From Chloroflexota bacterium (GTDB lineage Bacteria; Chloroflexota; Anaerolineae; Anaerolineales; Anaerolineaceae): a stretch of DNA of 64,000 nt. Of this stretch, positions 32,725 to 42,079 are shown piece after piece. The stretch lies in contig CP069394.1 in NCBI GenBank assembly GCA_016887485.1, forward strand, positions 2,046,001 to 2,110,000. The letters run 5' to 3'. Made by a program: the position numbers and the translations under genes. The first letter of the stretch is position 1. Every line of letters starts with the position of its first letter. Under the pieces are notes generated by a model that was given only the letters and a program-made list of their open reading frames with translations, searched no databases and was not told where the DNA came from.

Positions 32725-33945
32725 ATGATGGCTGAACCTACTAATCCCTGGCAAAAACAGGAGATCGTTCCTGTTGACGCCGATCCCACTTCTCAGAAGA
32801 TAATCGAATCCCAGCAAACCGGGCTGAACCGGATCTGGGACCGTTTGCGCCAGCTTGGCCTGGGTGATTCCACCCTGCGCTTCCTGACCGCCGCCATCAC
32901 CCTGATCCTGATCCTGGTCGTGGTGGGCGTGGTGAATGCCTTCAACCTGCCCGAGACTGAACTGACCCGTAACCCCGATAGTGCCGCTCTGGCAGCTGCT
33001 GACGCCGAACCCACAGAGCTGATCGCCGCCCCGGAATTCGCGATGGGTGGCGCCATATCCGATGGCATCGACCGCCAGGCAGACCTGCATACCGTCCTGC
33101 CCGTGCTGAACGAACGCCAGGGTGTGATCAAATACACCGTTGAGGCCGGCGATTCGATCTTCTCGATTGCCGAGAAATTCGACCTCAAGCCGGAAACAAT
33201 CCTCTGGGGCAACCGCTATTCACTGGGAGACAACCCGCACTTCATCGTGCCCGGTCAGGTGCTCAACATCCTGCCGGTTGACGGCGTCCTCCACATGTGG
33301 AGCGCCGGTGAGGGCCTGAACGGTGTGGCTTCCGTCTACAACGTGACCCCTGAAGATATCATCAACTGGCCCGGTAACAACCTGGACCCCGACACCATCG
33401 GTGATTATGCCGACCCCAATATTGCGCCGGACACCATGCTGGTGATCCCCGGTGGCACGGGCACCTACACCGACTGGTCCACCCCGCGCATCACCCGCTC
33501 CGAACCCGCTACCGCCAAATATCTTGGGCCTGGCGCCTGCACCGCTTCTTACGACGGTATCGTTGGCTCGGGGACCTTCATCTGGCCATCCACCGAACAT
33601 TATCTCTCAGGCTACGATTACACGCCTGAAACCAACCACTTCGGGATTGATATCGCCGGCCGTTTGGGCAATCCAATCTACGCCGCCGACAGCGGCGTGG
33701 TCACCTATGCCGGCTGGAACGATTACGGCTACGGTGAGATGATCGTGATTGACCACGGCTCCGGCTGGCAGACGCTTTATGCCCACCTGAGCCAGATCAA
33801 CGTGACCTGTGGACAGGAAGTCTACCAGGGCGACATCATCGGTCTGATGGGCAGCACCGGCCAATCCACCGGACCGCACCTGCACTTTGAAATGCGTAAT
33901 GATGACTACGGCCGCGTCAACCCATGGGATTTCTTGATTCCGTGA
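32725..33945 (+). CDS. membrane-anchored LysM / M23 metallopeptidase
   Basis: The 406-residue protein has an N-terminal cytosolic region, a transmembrane helix (about residues 51-72), a LysM domain (YTVEAGDSIFSIAEKFDLKP, then WGNRYSLGDNPHF) and a second LysM-like stretch (VASVYNVTPEDIINW). The C-terminal M23 domain has HFGIDIAGR (HxxxD) and GPHLHFEM (HxH). It is expected to cleave peptidoglycan cross-links outside the membrane. The ATG at 32725 (or 32728) follows ACGGAG. Confidence 0.9.
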   Translation: MMAEPTNPWQKQEIVPVDADPTSQKIIESQQTGLNRIWDRLRQLGLGDSTLRFLTAAITLILILVVVGVVNAFNLPETELTRNPDSAALAAADAEPTELIAAPEFAMGGAISDGIDRQADLHTVLPVLNERQGVIKYTVEAGDSIFSIAEKFDLKPETILWGNRYSLGDNPHFIVPGQVLNILPVDGVLHMWSAGEGLNGVASVYNVTPEDIINWPGNNLDPDTIGDYADPNIAPDTMLVIPGGTGTYTDWSTPRITRSEPATAKYLGPGACTASYDGIVGSGTFIWPSTEHYLSGYDYTPETNHFGIDIAGRLGNPIYAADSGVVTYAGWNDYGYGEMIVIDHGSGWQTLYAHLSQINVTCGQEVYQGDIIGLMGSTGQSTGPHLHFEMRNDDYGRVNPWDFLIP

Positions 33946-33983
33946 TCTGGAACGTAATTTTAGGGTCTATAAATTGATAAAAT

Positions 33984-34010
33984 AAAGTCAGGCGAAAAAT
34001 ACCTGACTTT
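33984..34010 (+). terminator. intrinsic terminator after the M23 gene
   Basis: AAAGTCAGG (33984-33992) pairs with CCTGACTTT (34002-34010), and the sequence is T-rich afterwards. Confidence 0.75.
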
Positions 34011-34048
34011 TAAATTTAATCCTGAGAATAATCGCTGGAGAATACACT

Positions 34049-34867
34049 GTGGAAAAGAAAAATTCTCTCGTCCTCCTTATGCTGGCCCTGCTGATTGGCG
34101 GCATTGTTGTTTTAAGCTGCCCGTTGCATTTCGCAGAAGCCCAGACCCGTGCCAGCACATCCTTCCTCGCTTTCACAGACAATTTTGACACCTACAACAC
34201 CACCCTCTGGCACAAGGCCGATGGCTGGACCAATGGCGACCCCTTCGATTGCTGGTGGCAGGCGGATAATATCAGCTTCTCCGGCGGCATCCTCTCCCAC
34301 CAATTGGATAATGACGGCTGTCCCGGCAGCTGCGACGGCCTGGATTATGCTTCCGGGGAATATCGCACAAACGGGCATTACCAATACGGCACGTATACCG
34401 TCAGAATGAAAGCCGTCGCTCAGGATGGCGTGGTGAGCAGTTTCTTTATCTACACCGGCCCCTCCGAGGGCAACCCCTGGGATGAAATTGATATTGAGAT
34501 CACGGGGAACCACCCCACCCAGCTCCAAACCAACTATTTTACGAATGGCGTTGGAGGGCACGAAGCCTATATCGCCCTTGACTTTGACGCTTCAGCCGAT
34601 TTTCACACCTACCGCATTGATTGGATGCCGGATGAAATCAATTGGTATGTGGATGGCGTTCTGAAGCACACGGAGAATGGCTCCAATGGGACGCTGCCCA
34701 GTACGCCGGGTCGGATCATGATGAACCTCTGGCCCGGGACCGATTCGGTCAATGCCTGGTTGGGAGATTTCGTTTATACCAGCCCCCTCCAGGCACAATA
34801 CGATTGGGTTTCCTTTGAGCCGGTGAGCTGGCCGATCAAATCCTTTGTTCCAGCGGTTTTCCGCTAA
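34049..34867 (+). CDS. secreted GH16-family beta-glucanase
   Basis: The 272-residue protein has a signal peptide (about 31 residues, LLIGGIVVLSCPLHFAEA) and a GH16 beta-jellyroll. The catalytic motif is WDEIDIEITG near residue 145, with the nucleophile and acid/base Glu in the E-x-D-x-E pattern; EYRTNGHYQYGTYTVRMK is also typical. Members cut beta-1,3-1,4 or beta-1,3 glucans. The start is GTG at 34049 (CTGGAG site upstream). Its stop overlaps the DinB gene on the opposite strand by four bases. Confidence 0.9.
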   Translation: MEKKNSLVLLMLALLIGGIVVLSCPLHFAEAQTRASTSFLAFTDNFDTYNTTLWHKADGWTNGDPFDCWWQADNISFSGGILSHQLDNDGCPGSCDGLDYASGEYRTNGHYQYGTYTVRMKAVAQDGVVSSFFIYTGPSEGNPWDEIDIEITGNHPTQLQTNYFTNGVGGHEAYIALDFDASADFHTYRIDWMPDEINWYVDGVLKHTENGSNGTLPSTPGRIMMNLWPGTDSVNAWLGDFVYTSPLQAQYDWVSFEPVSWPIKSFVPAVFR

Positions 34868-35319
34868 AGATCCAGCCCCTCCCGCCCGAGGATCCCGGTG
34901 ATCAGGGAAAGTTCGCCGCGGTGGTGAATTTCGTGCTCGAGGACATGCCAAAAGACCCAGGATGCCGTTGGTGCAAAATCATCAGCATAGCGGATTTCCT
35001 TCTGCCAGTCAGCGGGGTTTAAATCGGTCAATAACTGCATTGTCCGCTGATGTTCATCCGCAAGGTATGCCATTACTTCTTCCAGGGTCCGGCATTTATC
35101 AGAAACCCGAGACTTGTTGGTCTTCACCCCCAACACTTTGAACGCCCCGCCATGCAGCCAGAAATTCGCCGTCTCAGCGATATGGCACATGATGGTAGCT
35201 ACCGGCCAACCCCCTCTGACCGGAATGAATTCCAGGTCTTCATCCGAAAAAGTTTCCAATATCGCCAGAGTATCCTGACGGACAACCGGCCAGCGCTTGA
35301 GATAGAATTCCTTTTCCAT
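34864..35319 (-). CDS. DinB-family protein
   Basis: The 151-residue protein has the DinB layout with metal-binding His residues in TIMCHIAETANFWLHGG and WHVLEHEIHHRGEL. It is the third DinB protein in the window and leads the CYTH/membrane/helicase-associated minus-strand group, but these genes differ in spacing. Function is not known beyond probable metal binding. Confidence 0.88.
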   Translation of the reverse strand: MEKEFYLKRWPVVRQDTLAILETFSDEDLEFIPVRGGWPVATIMCHIAETANFWLHGGAFKVLGVKTNKSRVSDKCRTLEEVMAYLADEHQRTMQLLTDLNPADWQKEIRYADDFAPTASWVFWHVLEHEIHHRGELSLITGILGREGLDL

Positions 35320-35334
35320 GCCACTTCCTGACTA

Positions 35335-35943
35335 CTAACGGTCGGCGGGCTGGACCTCCAAGTCTGCTGCGGTGATATTCACCCCCTCAAAATTGTGGAA
35401 CGTCAAGTCCCGAAATTCAAATGCCAGATGAGAACGAGCGATCGCGAAAAGCCCTAAATAACTGGTGTTGATACTCTTGGACCAGTCCAGCCCCAGCATC
35501 TGGGCCACACCTTCAATCAAAACGGCATCCGGCGCTTCGATCTCGATGAAGTTTCCAAAGGGCATTTCATCAAACATCACCTGAACAGCGCCGATTTGGT
35601 ACACCTGGCGATATTTCTCATAGATTACGGTCACCTGAAAACCCAGCGCTTCAAAAAGCTTGCGGGTCACCTCAAGATTATCCGTGGAAAACTCAATCTC
35701 CGTCCGGACCACCATGCCATTCTCATTACGGGCATTGTCCTTATAAGTCACCCGCACGCCGTCATCCTGACGAATCCGCAGAACCCGGTTTTCACGGATG
35801 AAATCTCCCTCAGACGTGTCCAGCCGCAGGTTACGCTCAAAAACACGCGGATGGATCAGGTCTGCGCCGGTGGCTTGTGCCCGGGCGATCAACTCATCGA
35901 GATCCTCGATATAAAATTTTGCTTCCTGTTCCTGATAGTCCAT
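35335..35943 (-). CDS. CYTH-domain protein (class IV adenylate cyclase / thiamine triphosphatase fold)
   Basis: The 202-residue protein opens with the CYTH signature ExExK (QEQEAKF, residues 4-10) and has RVLRIRQDDGVRVTYKD and VVRTEIEFST, which line the triphosphate tunnel with Arg/Lys/Glu. CyaB-type enzymes act on ATP or inorganic triphosphate; the exact substrate here is uncertain. The start shares one base with the preceding stop (TAATG). Confidence 0.88.
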   Translation of the reverse strand: MDYQEQEAKFYIEDLDELIARAQATGADLIHPRVFERNLRLDTSEGDFIRENRVLRIRQDDGVRVTYKDNARNENGMVVRTEIEFSTDNLEVTRKLFEALGFQVTVIYEKYRQVYQIGAVQVMFDEMPFGNFIEIEAPDAVLIEGVAQMLGLDWSKSINTSYLGLFAIARSHLAFEFRDLTFHNFEGVNITAADLEVQPADR

Positions 35944-36398
35944 TAAGCCTTCTTCTCCGGAAAATAAGCCCGGCCTGTTTTACTCAGCAAGCCCCAACAA
36001 ACCACACCCAGCCACAGCAGGGTCAGGGCCAGCATAAATGCCCAGTTGCCCTGGCTGTTCTCGTCCTGCCAAAGGAGCAGCCTCTCCATCCAGTATAACG
36101 CCGGGTAAAGCACCGCGTCTATGGCAATGAGCAGCCGTGCCCAGTTGGCCCGTTGCATCAAGCCCCAAAGTGCGGGCAGCCCAATCAGCCCCCAGGCCAG
36201 CCCTGCGCCAACCATGTAAGCCCACACACCCGGTGAGGCATAGGCCTGCACCAATGCCCGATTCTGCAGCGCCTGGCTGAAACGCAGCCATCCTAAAATC
36301 GTCCACAGGATCAGCGTCCAAAAAACCAGCCGCATGGGGAATGGCCGCCGCTGGTGCACGAGTTGGGTGGGGTCGCGGGGATCAGACGATTTTGTCAT
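35943..36398 (-). CDS. membrane protein of unknown function
   Basis: The 151-residue protein has three or four hydrophobic segments (LVFWTLILWTILGW near the N-terminus, WAYMVGAGLAWGLIGLPAL, WAFMLALTLLWLGVVCWG) and short basic loops. No family is recognised. It starts ten bases after the stop of the upstream helicase-associated gene, and its end abuts the CYTH gene, forming one transcription unit. Confidence 0.68.
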   Translation of the reverse strand: MTKSSDPRDPTQLVHQRRPFPMRLVFWTLILWTILGWLRFSQALQNRALVQAYASPGVWAYMVGAGLAWGLIGLPALWGLMQRANWARLLIAIDAVLYPALYWMERLLLWQDENSQGNWAFMLALTLLWLGVVCWGLLSKTGRAYFPEKKA

Positions 36399-36407
36399 CG
36401 GGTACGA

Positions 36408-38072
36408 TCACTCCTCTTCTTCCAAGGGCTCATCCATCTTCGCCCCGATGAAGGTCACATCCGAGAGATATCCCAGCCGCGCCAGGGCCACGCGGACCTT
36501 TTCCGCCGCGTCGGGGTGGATGATCACCGCCGTGGTGCTAAGCGGATCGCTCAGGAAACGCTCCGCCGGGGTATTGCGCAGCGCTTGCAGGATCTTCGGG
36601 TCTTCCACCCGCAGCACCACGCAAGGATGGATGCGCGCCTGACCACCGTCCTTCTGCCAGTGGTGCAGTGCTTCCACCAGGCTGGGCGGCATCGGCTCAC
36701 CATATTTCGAGAGTAAGGTTTCCAAATGGGTAATTTTCAAGCCCTGTCCGGCGGCTTCCTCCAAAGACTGAGGGCTAAGTTGATAGGTATAAGACTCCGA
36801 GGTCTCTTTCTGCCAGAGGCCAAAGCGGGAAACCTGATAGCGGGCCAAACGGGAGGTATGACACCCGGCGATGATCCGACCGTCCGAAAGCGCTCTGAGG
36901 GACTCGTCTTCCTCAGCAAGTCCGGCTGCCGGCCGCTTCGCCAGCAAATCGGTCGCCCTGGCGGAAAACCGGAAGGCTGTGGCAGGCTGCCCTTCAGCAG
37001 GGGCTGCCAGATCCGCCAAACCCAGCCAATGCATCGGGCCGGTGATCAGGTAGCGGATCAGTCCGCCATCCACCTCAAACCAATGCTCAATCCCGCTCAA
37101 GGAATCTCCGGACTCGGCGTCGCGGATCAGCCAGGTGTCGAAATCACCGGCTGGCCGCTGATAATCCGGAGTCCGTTCAAAAATAGCCGTCTCAAAAGAA
37201 TCCAGACCCCACCAAACCCCTTCCGGGAGTTCTCTCATCCAATCCAGCACCTGGGCGCGGGCAGTGCGGGGGTCATTTCGCCAGGCGCCCTCGCAAATCA
37301 GTCCGGGCACCTGCCAGAGTTCATTGAATTCATCCGATTCCAGCCAGCCACTCACCAGCCAACTCAAAGCCTCTCCACGGGACATCTCAAGAAAGTCACG
37401 GGCATCTTCCAGCACGGCTTGTTCGCCGGGAGTGATCAAATGCATTGCACTCAGCAAGGCTTCCACGATTAACGCTGGCGGCTGCCAACTTGCGATTGCA
37501 GGGGACCGTTCCGGGTCACCCAGGCGTAACGCAGCCAGCAGCGTACAGCAATGATCCAGCACACGGTCGTTGGCTGGGATTTCAACTTTGATATCGCCGG
37601 GGGTCGCTTCACGTCCAAGAGACTGCGGCCCAAGCGGGCGGACCGGCGGCAGCAGTTTCATGAGGTCATTAGGGATATAAGCACATTCCTGCAGCTCGCC
37701 TTCGCGGCGCAGGAAGTCCCGGCCAATCATGCCCCGGTACCAGAGCACCTCGGTCGCAGAAATAGGATTTAGGTAGGGTTTCTCCCGGTCGCGTTTGCCT
37801 GGGCCGACTTCCCGCAAGCCGCCATAGTCCCGGACGAAGCGGCTCCACGGCATCCAGCCCCCATTTGCCAACAGCGCATCCAAAGCCTGCCGGGCAGTTT
37901 CGGGCAGCGCTTCAGCGACTTCCAAAGCCAAAGTGGGGACCAGCAGGGCTTCCACCAGCCGCGGCAGGGCCTGGCGCGCATCTGCAGCGGTCAGGTCTAC
38001 ACCCCAAAGTTCGGCAACGATTTGCAGAAAACCCAAATCTTGAATTTGAAGGCAATGACTAATATCAGGCAT
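36408..38072 (-). CDS. helicase-associated (XPB N-terminal-like) domain protein
   Basis: The 554-residue protein lacks helicase motifs but its C-terminal region from about residue 430 (SYTYQLSPQSLEEA, ITHLETLLSKYGEPMPPSLV, ARIHPCVVLRVEDPKIL, DAAEKVRVALARLGYL) resembles the PF13625 domain of XPB/Ssl2-like helicases. The N-terminal part is helical. It could be a partner or regulator of a DNA helicase, which is inference only. It is the largest protein of the minus-strand group and probably cotranscribed with the membrane and CYTH genes. Confidence 0.7.
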   Translation of the reverse strand: MPDISHCLQIQDLGFLQIVAELWGVDLTAADARQALPRLVEALLVPTLALEVAEALPETARQALDALLANGGWMPWSRFVRDYGGLREVGPGKRDREKPYLNPISATEVLWYRGMIGRDFLRREGELQECAYIPNDLMKLLPPVRPLGPQSLGREATPGDIKVEIPANDRVLDHCCTLLAALRLGDPERSPAIASWQPPALIVEALLSAMHLITPGEQAVLEDARDFLEMSRGEALSWLVSGWLESDEFNELWQVPGLICEGAWRNDPRTARAQVLDWMRELPEGVWWGLDSFETAIFERTPDYQRPAGDFDTWLIRDAESGDSLSGIEHWFEVDGGLIRYLITGPMHWLGLADLAAPAEGQPATAFRFSARATDLLAKRPAAGLAEEDESLRALSDGRIIAGCHTSRLARYQVSRFGLWQKETSESYTYQLSPQSLEEAAGQGLKITHLETLLSKYGEPMPPSLVEALHHWQKDGGQARIHPCVVLRVEDPKILQALRNTPAERFLSDPLSTTAVIIHPDAAEKVRVALARLGYLSDVTFIGAKMDEPLEEEE

Positions 38073-38216
38073 ACAGTGAGAGTATACATCAATTTATTGC
38101 AATTGATATTTGCCTCTTCTTGTGTACAAAGGTTATACAAAATATTGAACGACCTCCCTGTGACAAGTATGATTTTTATAAGTTGGACAAACAATATATA
38201 AATAAAAGGAGTAAAA

Positions 38217-39179
38217 ATGTTTAAGAAAAGTAGTCTACTAGCCATTTCAATTATGACAATTCTGGCAATAGCCATTACCGCTTGCGCCCCAGCGGCAACG
38301 CCAGAACCAACCCCTGCTCCCACTCAGGAGCCAACCATGGAACCAACTGAAGAAATGCAGTCCATTGTTGACATCGCTGTGGCCGATGGGCGGTTTGAAA
38401 CCCTTGTTGCTGCCCTTCAAGCAGCCGGCCTAGCTGAGGCCCTGGCTGGTAAAGGTTCCTTCATGGTTTTCGCCCCCACAGATGATGCTTTTGCCAAACT
38501 TCCCGAAGGTACTGTGGAAGCCCTCCTTGAGGACCTTCCTGCACTGACCGACATCCTGCTCTATCATGTCGTTGACGGCAAAGTGATGGCCGAAGATGTG
38601 GTCACCCTCGAATCAGCCCAAACGCTTCAAGGTGAAGCCGTCTCCATTAGTGTGGAAAACGGTATGGTGTACATCAATGATGCCCAAGTCATCATTACGG
38701 ACATCATGGCTTCCAACGGCGTAATCCATGTCATTGACACTGTGCTCCTGCCGCCTGCAGAAGAACCCATGAGCAATATTGTGGAAATCGCTGTCGCTGA
38801 TGGACGTTTCACGACCCTGGTCGCCGCCTTACAGGCCGCTGGTCTTGATGAGACCCTGGCTGGCGAAGGTTCCTTCACCGTATTTGCCCCCACCGATGAT
38901 GCCTTTGCGAAACTTCCCGAAGGTACAGTCGAGGCTCTTCTTCAAGATATTCCCGCTTTGACCGACATCCTTCTCTATCACGTCGTGGATGGCAAAGTGA
39001 TGGCAGCCGACGTGGTCGCCTTGGAAGAAGCCCTAACCCTGCTGGGTGAGCCCGTGAGTATTCGCGTTGAGGGTGATATGGTATATATCAACGATGCACA
39101 AGTCCTCATCACAGATATTGTTGCCGACAATGGCGTCATTCACGTTATTGACAGCGTACTTCTCCCGCCTGAGTCGTAA
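38217..39179 (+). CDS. fasciclin-domain lipoprotein (two FAS1 domains)
   Basis: The 320-residue protein has a lipobox (IAITAC, Cys near residue 22), a Pro/Thr/Glu-rich linker, then two FAS1 domains of about 135 residues each. Each repeats [19 protein letters not shown] (VFAPTDDAF motif) and [13 protein letters not shown]. The two domains are highly similar, so they arose by internal duplication. FAS1 domains mediate adhesion. The ATG follows AAAGGAG. Confidence 0.93.
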   Translation: MFKKSSLLAISIMTILAIAITACAPAATPEPTPAPTQEPTMEPTEEMQSIVDIAVADGRFETLVAALQAAGLAEALAGKGSFMVFAPTDDAFAKLPEGTVEALLEDLPALTDILLYHVVDGKVMAEDVVTLESAQTLQGEAVSISVENGMVYINDAQVIITDIMASNGVIHVIDTVLLPPAEEPMSNIVEIAVADGRFTTLVAALQAAGLDETLAGEGSFTVFAPTDDAFAKLPEGTVEALLQDIPALTDILLYHVVDGKVMAADVVALEEALTLLGEPVSIRVEGDMVYINDAQVLITDIVADNGVIHVIDSVLLPPES

Positions 39180-39202
39180 AGGCAATAGAGACTAAAAAAA
39201 TT

Positions 39203-39236
39203 AAAACAGCGGTGGTTATATGCAACCACCGCTGTT
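39203..39236. terminator. terminator between the fasciclin and M42 genes (bidirectional)
   Basis: A 14-base perfect stem (39203-39216 with 39223-39236) is present; the minus-strand side continues into a TTTTAATTTTTTT run, the plus side is less T-rich. Confidence 0.75.
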
Positions 39237-39255
39237 TGCAGTTAATAGAATGTAT

Positions 39256-40305
39256 CTAGCTAAGCATATAGGCAAGGCACCAGCGCGTGGTGGCTTCGAG
39301 GGCTTCGGTGTGGCTACGCTCATAGTTATGCGAGGCATCCACGCCAGGGCCAATCAGCGCCACGGCTACATTTCCGCCCGCCCGCCAGAAGGCCTCACCA
39401 TCCGAGCCATAATAGGGATAGATATCTACCTTGTAGGGAACCTTAAATTCCTCCGCCAGCTCACGCATCCGCTGACCGAGACCGTGATGATAGGGGCCGC
39501 CGGAATCTTTGACGCACAGGGTGGCATGGAACTCATCCGAAGCCTGCCCGTCGCCCACAGCCGCCATATCGACGGAGATCAGTTCCGCTACTTCCGCCGG
39601 AATGCCAGCCGCCGCGCCATGCCCCACTTCTTCGTAGTTGCTGATCAACAGGACAGTTGTGACCTTGGGTTTCAGCCCGGCATCCAGCAGGGCTTTGAGC
39701 GCGTAAATGATATTCGCCACGCAGGCCTTATCATCCAGATGGCGGGAGCGTACAAACCCGTTGGTGATCTCCACCCGCGGATCGAAAGCAACAAAATCGC
39801 CCACGCCAATCCCCAGAGCCTCAGTCTCAGCGGCGTTGGTGGTGCGGGCATCCAGCCGCACTTCCATCGTGTCCTCATTGCGTTCGGTTTTGTTCACATC
39901 AGCGCCGTGAACGTGACTGGAGGCTTTATTGAGCAATAGCGATCCTCGAATGGGGTCGCCTTTGCGGGGATAGACCCACACGCCTTCACCTTCCACCGCG
40001 TTCATGGCATAACCGCCCAGCTTGGTCACCTTGAGGCGGCCGTTGCCCTTCACCTGCTTAACCATCGCACCCAGTGTATCCACATGGGCGGTCAGCGCGC
40101 GCCAGGGGCCATCCGTTTCACCTTTCACCACAGCGACCAGTGCACCTTTATTCGTCCGGTGCAGCGCTACGCCCGGCAACCCGGAGAGGGTCTCTTCGCA
40201 GAGCGCAATCGCCTTTTCAGTGAACCCCGTGGGGCTGTGGGTGTTGAGCAGCCGGCTCAGGAAATCCAGCATATCAGCGGTGTTAATTTCAGGCAGTTTA
40301 GTCAT
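39256..40305 (-). CDS. M42-family glutamyl aminopeptidase-like metallopeptidase
   Basis: The 349-residue protein follows the M42/M20 clan pattern: ALTAHVDTLGAMV (metal His and Asp), HLDDKACVANI (bridging Asp), NYEEVGHGAAAG (catalytic and metal Glu) and a late SHNYERSHTEAL. Di-metal aminopeptidases of this family assemble into large tetrahedral particles. ATG at 40305 was chosen; it overlaps the end of the upstream thioesterase gene by eight bases. A longer N-terminus upstream lacks homology. Confidence 0.9.
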   Translation of the reverse strand: MTKLPEINTADMLDFLSRLLNTHSPTGFTEKAIALCEETLSGLPGVALHRTNKGALVAVVKGETDGPWRALTAHVDTLGAMVKQVKGNGRLKVTKLGGYAMNAVEGEGVWVYPRKGDPIRGSLLLNKASSHVHGADVNKTERNEDTMEVRLDARTTNAAETEALGIGVGDFVAFDPRVEITNGFVRSRHLDDKACVANIIYALKALLDAGLKPKVTTVLLISNYEEVGHGAAAGIPAEVAELISVDMAAVGDGQASDEFHATLCVKDSGGPYHHGLGQRMRELAEEFKVPYKVDIYPYYGSDGEAFWRAGGNVAVALIGPGVDASHNYERSHTEALEATTRWCLAYMLS

Positions 40306-40732
40306 TTTTAGTATTCCCTTCAAATTCGGATAATTTCTCCCGCCACTCAGGTGGGATCGGCCGGCTCGACTCGGTCGCATTGTCATAAGCCACCATCACG
40401 GATTGCCCGCGGGCAAAAGCCCGGCTGCCGTCTGCGGCTTCCACCAGGAAATCAAAGACCATGCTCTTGGTGCCCATTTTTTCCAGCCGGACGCCCACTC
40501 GCAGGGGCTGGCCGTATGCAATTGGTGCCAGGAAATCAATTTCGGCATGCGCCACGACCATCCCGGTGTGATCCCCACTCTCGGGTGACCAGATGCCGGC
40601 GCGTTCGTAGTAACCCAGCCGTGCAGCTTCCAGATAGGTCATATAGGCCGCATTGTTGACATGCCCCTGAGGGTCCAGATCAGCATAGCGGACTGTGATC
40701 GGATGATAATAAGGTAACGTTTTTTCTTCCAT
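40298..40732 (-). CDS. acyl-CoA thioesterase, 4HBT hotdog fold
   Basis: The 144-residue protein has the 4-hydroxybenzoyl-CoA thioesterase pattern: VRYADLDPQGHVNNAAYMTYLE with the catalytic Asp (DLD..GHVNN). The hot-dog fold continues with MVVAHAEIDFLAPIAYGQPL. The ATG at 40732 is preceded by AAAAGG; a TTG at 40744 is the alternative. It is coupled to the M42 peptidase gene. Confidence 0.88.
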   Translation of the reverse strand: MEEKTLPYYHPITVRYADLDPQGHVNNAAYMTYLEAARLGYYERAGIWSPESGDHTGMVVAHAEIDFLAPIAYGQPLRVGVRLEKMGTKSMVFDFLVEAADGSRAFARGQSVMVAYDNATESSRPIPPEWREKLSEFEGNTKND

Positions 40733-40868
40733 AGGCCTTTTCAAACCTTATCGTGAATAACCCTTTAATTATAAGCCATCAGGAAAGCATATGACTGAAT
40801 GGAAGGGGAAAGAACCACAATGCTAACCCGGTTATTTTCCTTTACAAACCCTCCAAATATGGATAAAA

Positions 40869-40908
40869 TAGACAATAAGGCTATTTTCTACCATAATGGT
40901 AGAAAATA
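40869..40908 (+). promoter_or_regulatory. promoter with overlapping 27-bp palindrome (putative Rrf2 operator)
   Basis: TAGACA at 40869-40874 and CATAAT at 40892-40897 are separated by 17 bases, a good sigma-70 promoter. The -10 box is inside a perfect inverted repeat (40882-40894 and 40896-40908, 13-base arms around one base). It lies about 90 bases ahead of the Rrf2 start, so autoregulation is inferred. Confidence 0.65.
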
Positions 40909-40997
40909 CTTTTTTATTGATTCCTCACTTTGACTCCCAGAGAAGTTCTTTCTCTGTTTCAAAGTCCATTTACAGCACCAAACGAAGAGAGAAGAAC

Positions 40998-41420
40998 ATG
41001 CAAATCACCCGACAGGCAGATTACGCTTTACGTGCAATGTTATATCTGTCCCGGCTGGATTCCAACCAACGGGCAGCTACCAGTCAGATCGCCGAAGAGA
41101 TGGAGATTCCACCCTCATTCCTCGCCAAGATCATCTCCCAACTATCCATAGCCGGCCTGATCCACACCTCCCGCGGCGCTCGCGGCGGTGTCTCATTGGC
41201 ACGCAAACCAAATGACATCTCACTTCTGGATGTGGTCGAGGCCATTGATGGACCCATCACGCTCAATGACTGCACAGAAGACCCGGATATCTGCACCTTT
41301 GGCGACAACTGCCCGCTCCACGAAGTCTGGTGTGAGACCCAGGCAGAACTAATCCGGCGGCTTCAGGGAGCAACATTCGACAAGCTCCTGGAGCGCGAAG
41401 CCAAGAAACTCGCCCAATAA
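40998..41420 (+). CDS. Rrf2-family (IscR-like) Fe-S transcriptional regulator
   Basis: The 140-residue protein has the Rrf2 winged helix (MQITRQADYALRAMLYL; QIAEEMEIPPSFLAKIISQL; SRGARGGVSLA). The ligand region DCTEDPDICTFGDNCPLH gives Cys92, Cys99, Cys105 and His108, close to IscR's three Cys plus His, so a [2Fe-2S] cluster is likely. It may sense Fe-S, oxygen or nitrosative stress. The ATG at 40998 follows AGAGAAG. The palindrome over its promoter supports autoregulation; no isc or suf gene is adjacent. Confidence 0.9.
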   Translation: MQITRQADYALRAMLYLSRLDSNQRAATSQIAEEMEIPPSFLAKIISQLSIAGLIHTSRGARGGVSLARKPNDISLLDVVEAIDGPITLNDCTEDPDICTFGDNCPLHEVWCETQAELIRRLQGATFDKLLEREAKKLAQ

Positions 41421-41445
41421 TCGCAAATCAAACCGTTGTACACTC

Positions 41446-41485
41446 ACCCCTGGTAAATAAACTTTTTTTACCAGGGGTATTAATT
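41446..41485 (+). terminator. terminator after the Rrf2 gene
   Basis: ACCCCTGGTAA (41446-41456) pairs with TTACCAGGGGT (41468-41478). The loop is T-rich and a moderately T/A-rich tail follows. Confidence 0.6.
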
Positions 41486-41582
41486 TAACAAATATCCCTT
41501 TTTATCGTATTTTGGGGCCTCTCCTGGGATAAAATCAGGTGAAATCCAAATCATCAATTTGTTTTTAGGGTCGTCTTTCACG

Positions 41583-42035
41583 ATGGATTATTTTCTGATC
41601 GAATTACTCGCTCTGCTGATCGTACTGCTTCTTCTGCTGATTGTGCGCGTCATACGGCTGAGAAAAGCCCACGCAACGGAGCCTATCACCCAAACTGAAC
41701 ACGAACTGCAGTATCAAATGCTGATGCAGGAGATCCAGGTGTTGGAAGAAGCCTGCGATCAGGGTCATGCCTCGAGGAAGCTGCGTAATAAACTGGAAAC
41801 CAAACGTGAACAATCGCAAAAACTCAAACCCCTGATCTCCGAATCAATGATTGCAGACGTCTCCGATCACTACCAGGCCGAGGACGAGGAGATACCCACC
41901 CGGTCCCCCAAGAAGACCCAACCCGTCAACCAGAATGCGATCTATCTTTGCCCAAAGTGCCGCAAACAAATCCTGTCTGGCGATAAATTTTGCGCCAATT
42001 GCGGCTTCAAACTCCAGACCAAACGCCAGATCTGA
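41583..42035 (+). CDS. membrane-anchored zinc-ribbon protein (possible cytochrome c maturation accessory)
   Basis: The 150-residue protein has an N-terminal transmembrane helix (FLIELLALLIVLLLLLIVRV), a coiled-coil-like middle (LMQEIQVLEEACDQGHASRK, LRNKLETKREQ) and a C-terminal zinc ribbon CPKC..CANC. Location directly ahead of ccmABC suggests a role in haem export or cytochrome maturation, but that is inferred from neighbours. ATG at 41583 was chosen over an upstream TTG. Confidence 0.78.
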   Translation: MDYFLIELLALLIVLLLLLIVRVIRLRKAHATEPITQTEHELQYQMLMQEIQVLEEACDQGHASRKLRNKLETKREQSQKLKPLISESMIADVSDHYQAEDEEIPTRSPKKTQPVNQNAIYLCPKCRKQILSGDKFCANCGFKLQTKRQI

Positions 42036-42079
42036 CCCCCGACTATCCTTTGCAATCCGTCATGCAATATAATGAGGGT

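Noticed and set aside
36726-37472. 248-residue open frame antisense to the helicase-associated gene
   Set aside because: The minus-strand gene has recognisable domain similarity over this stretch and the plus-strand frame has no ribosome site or family signal.
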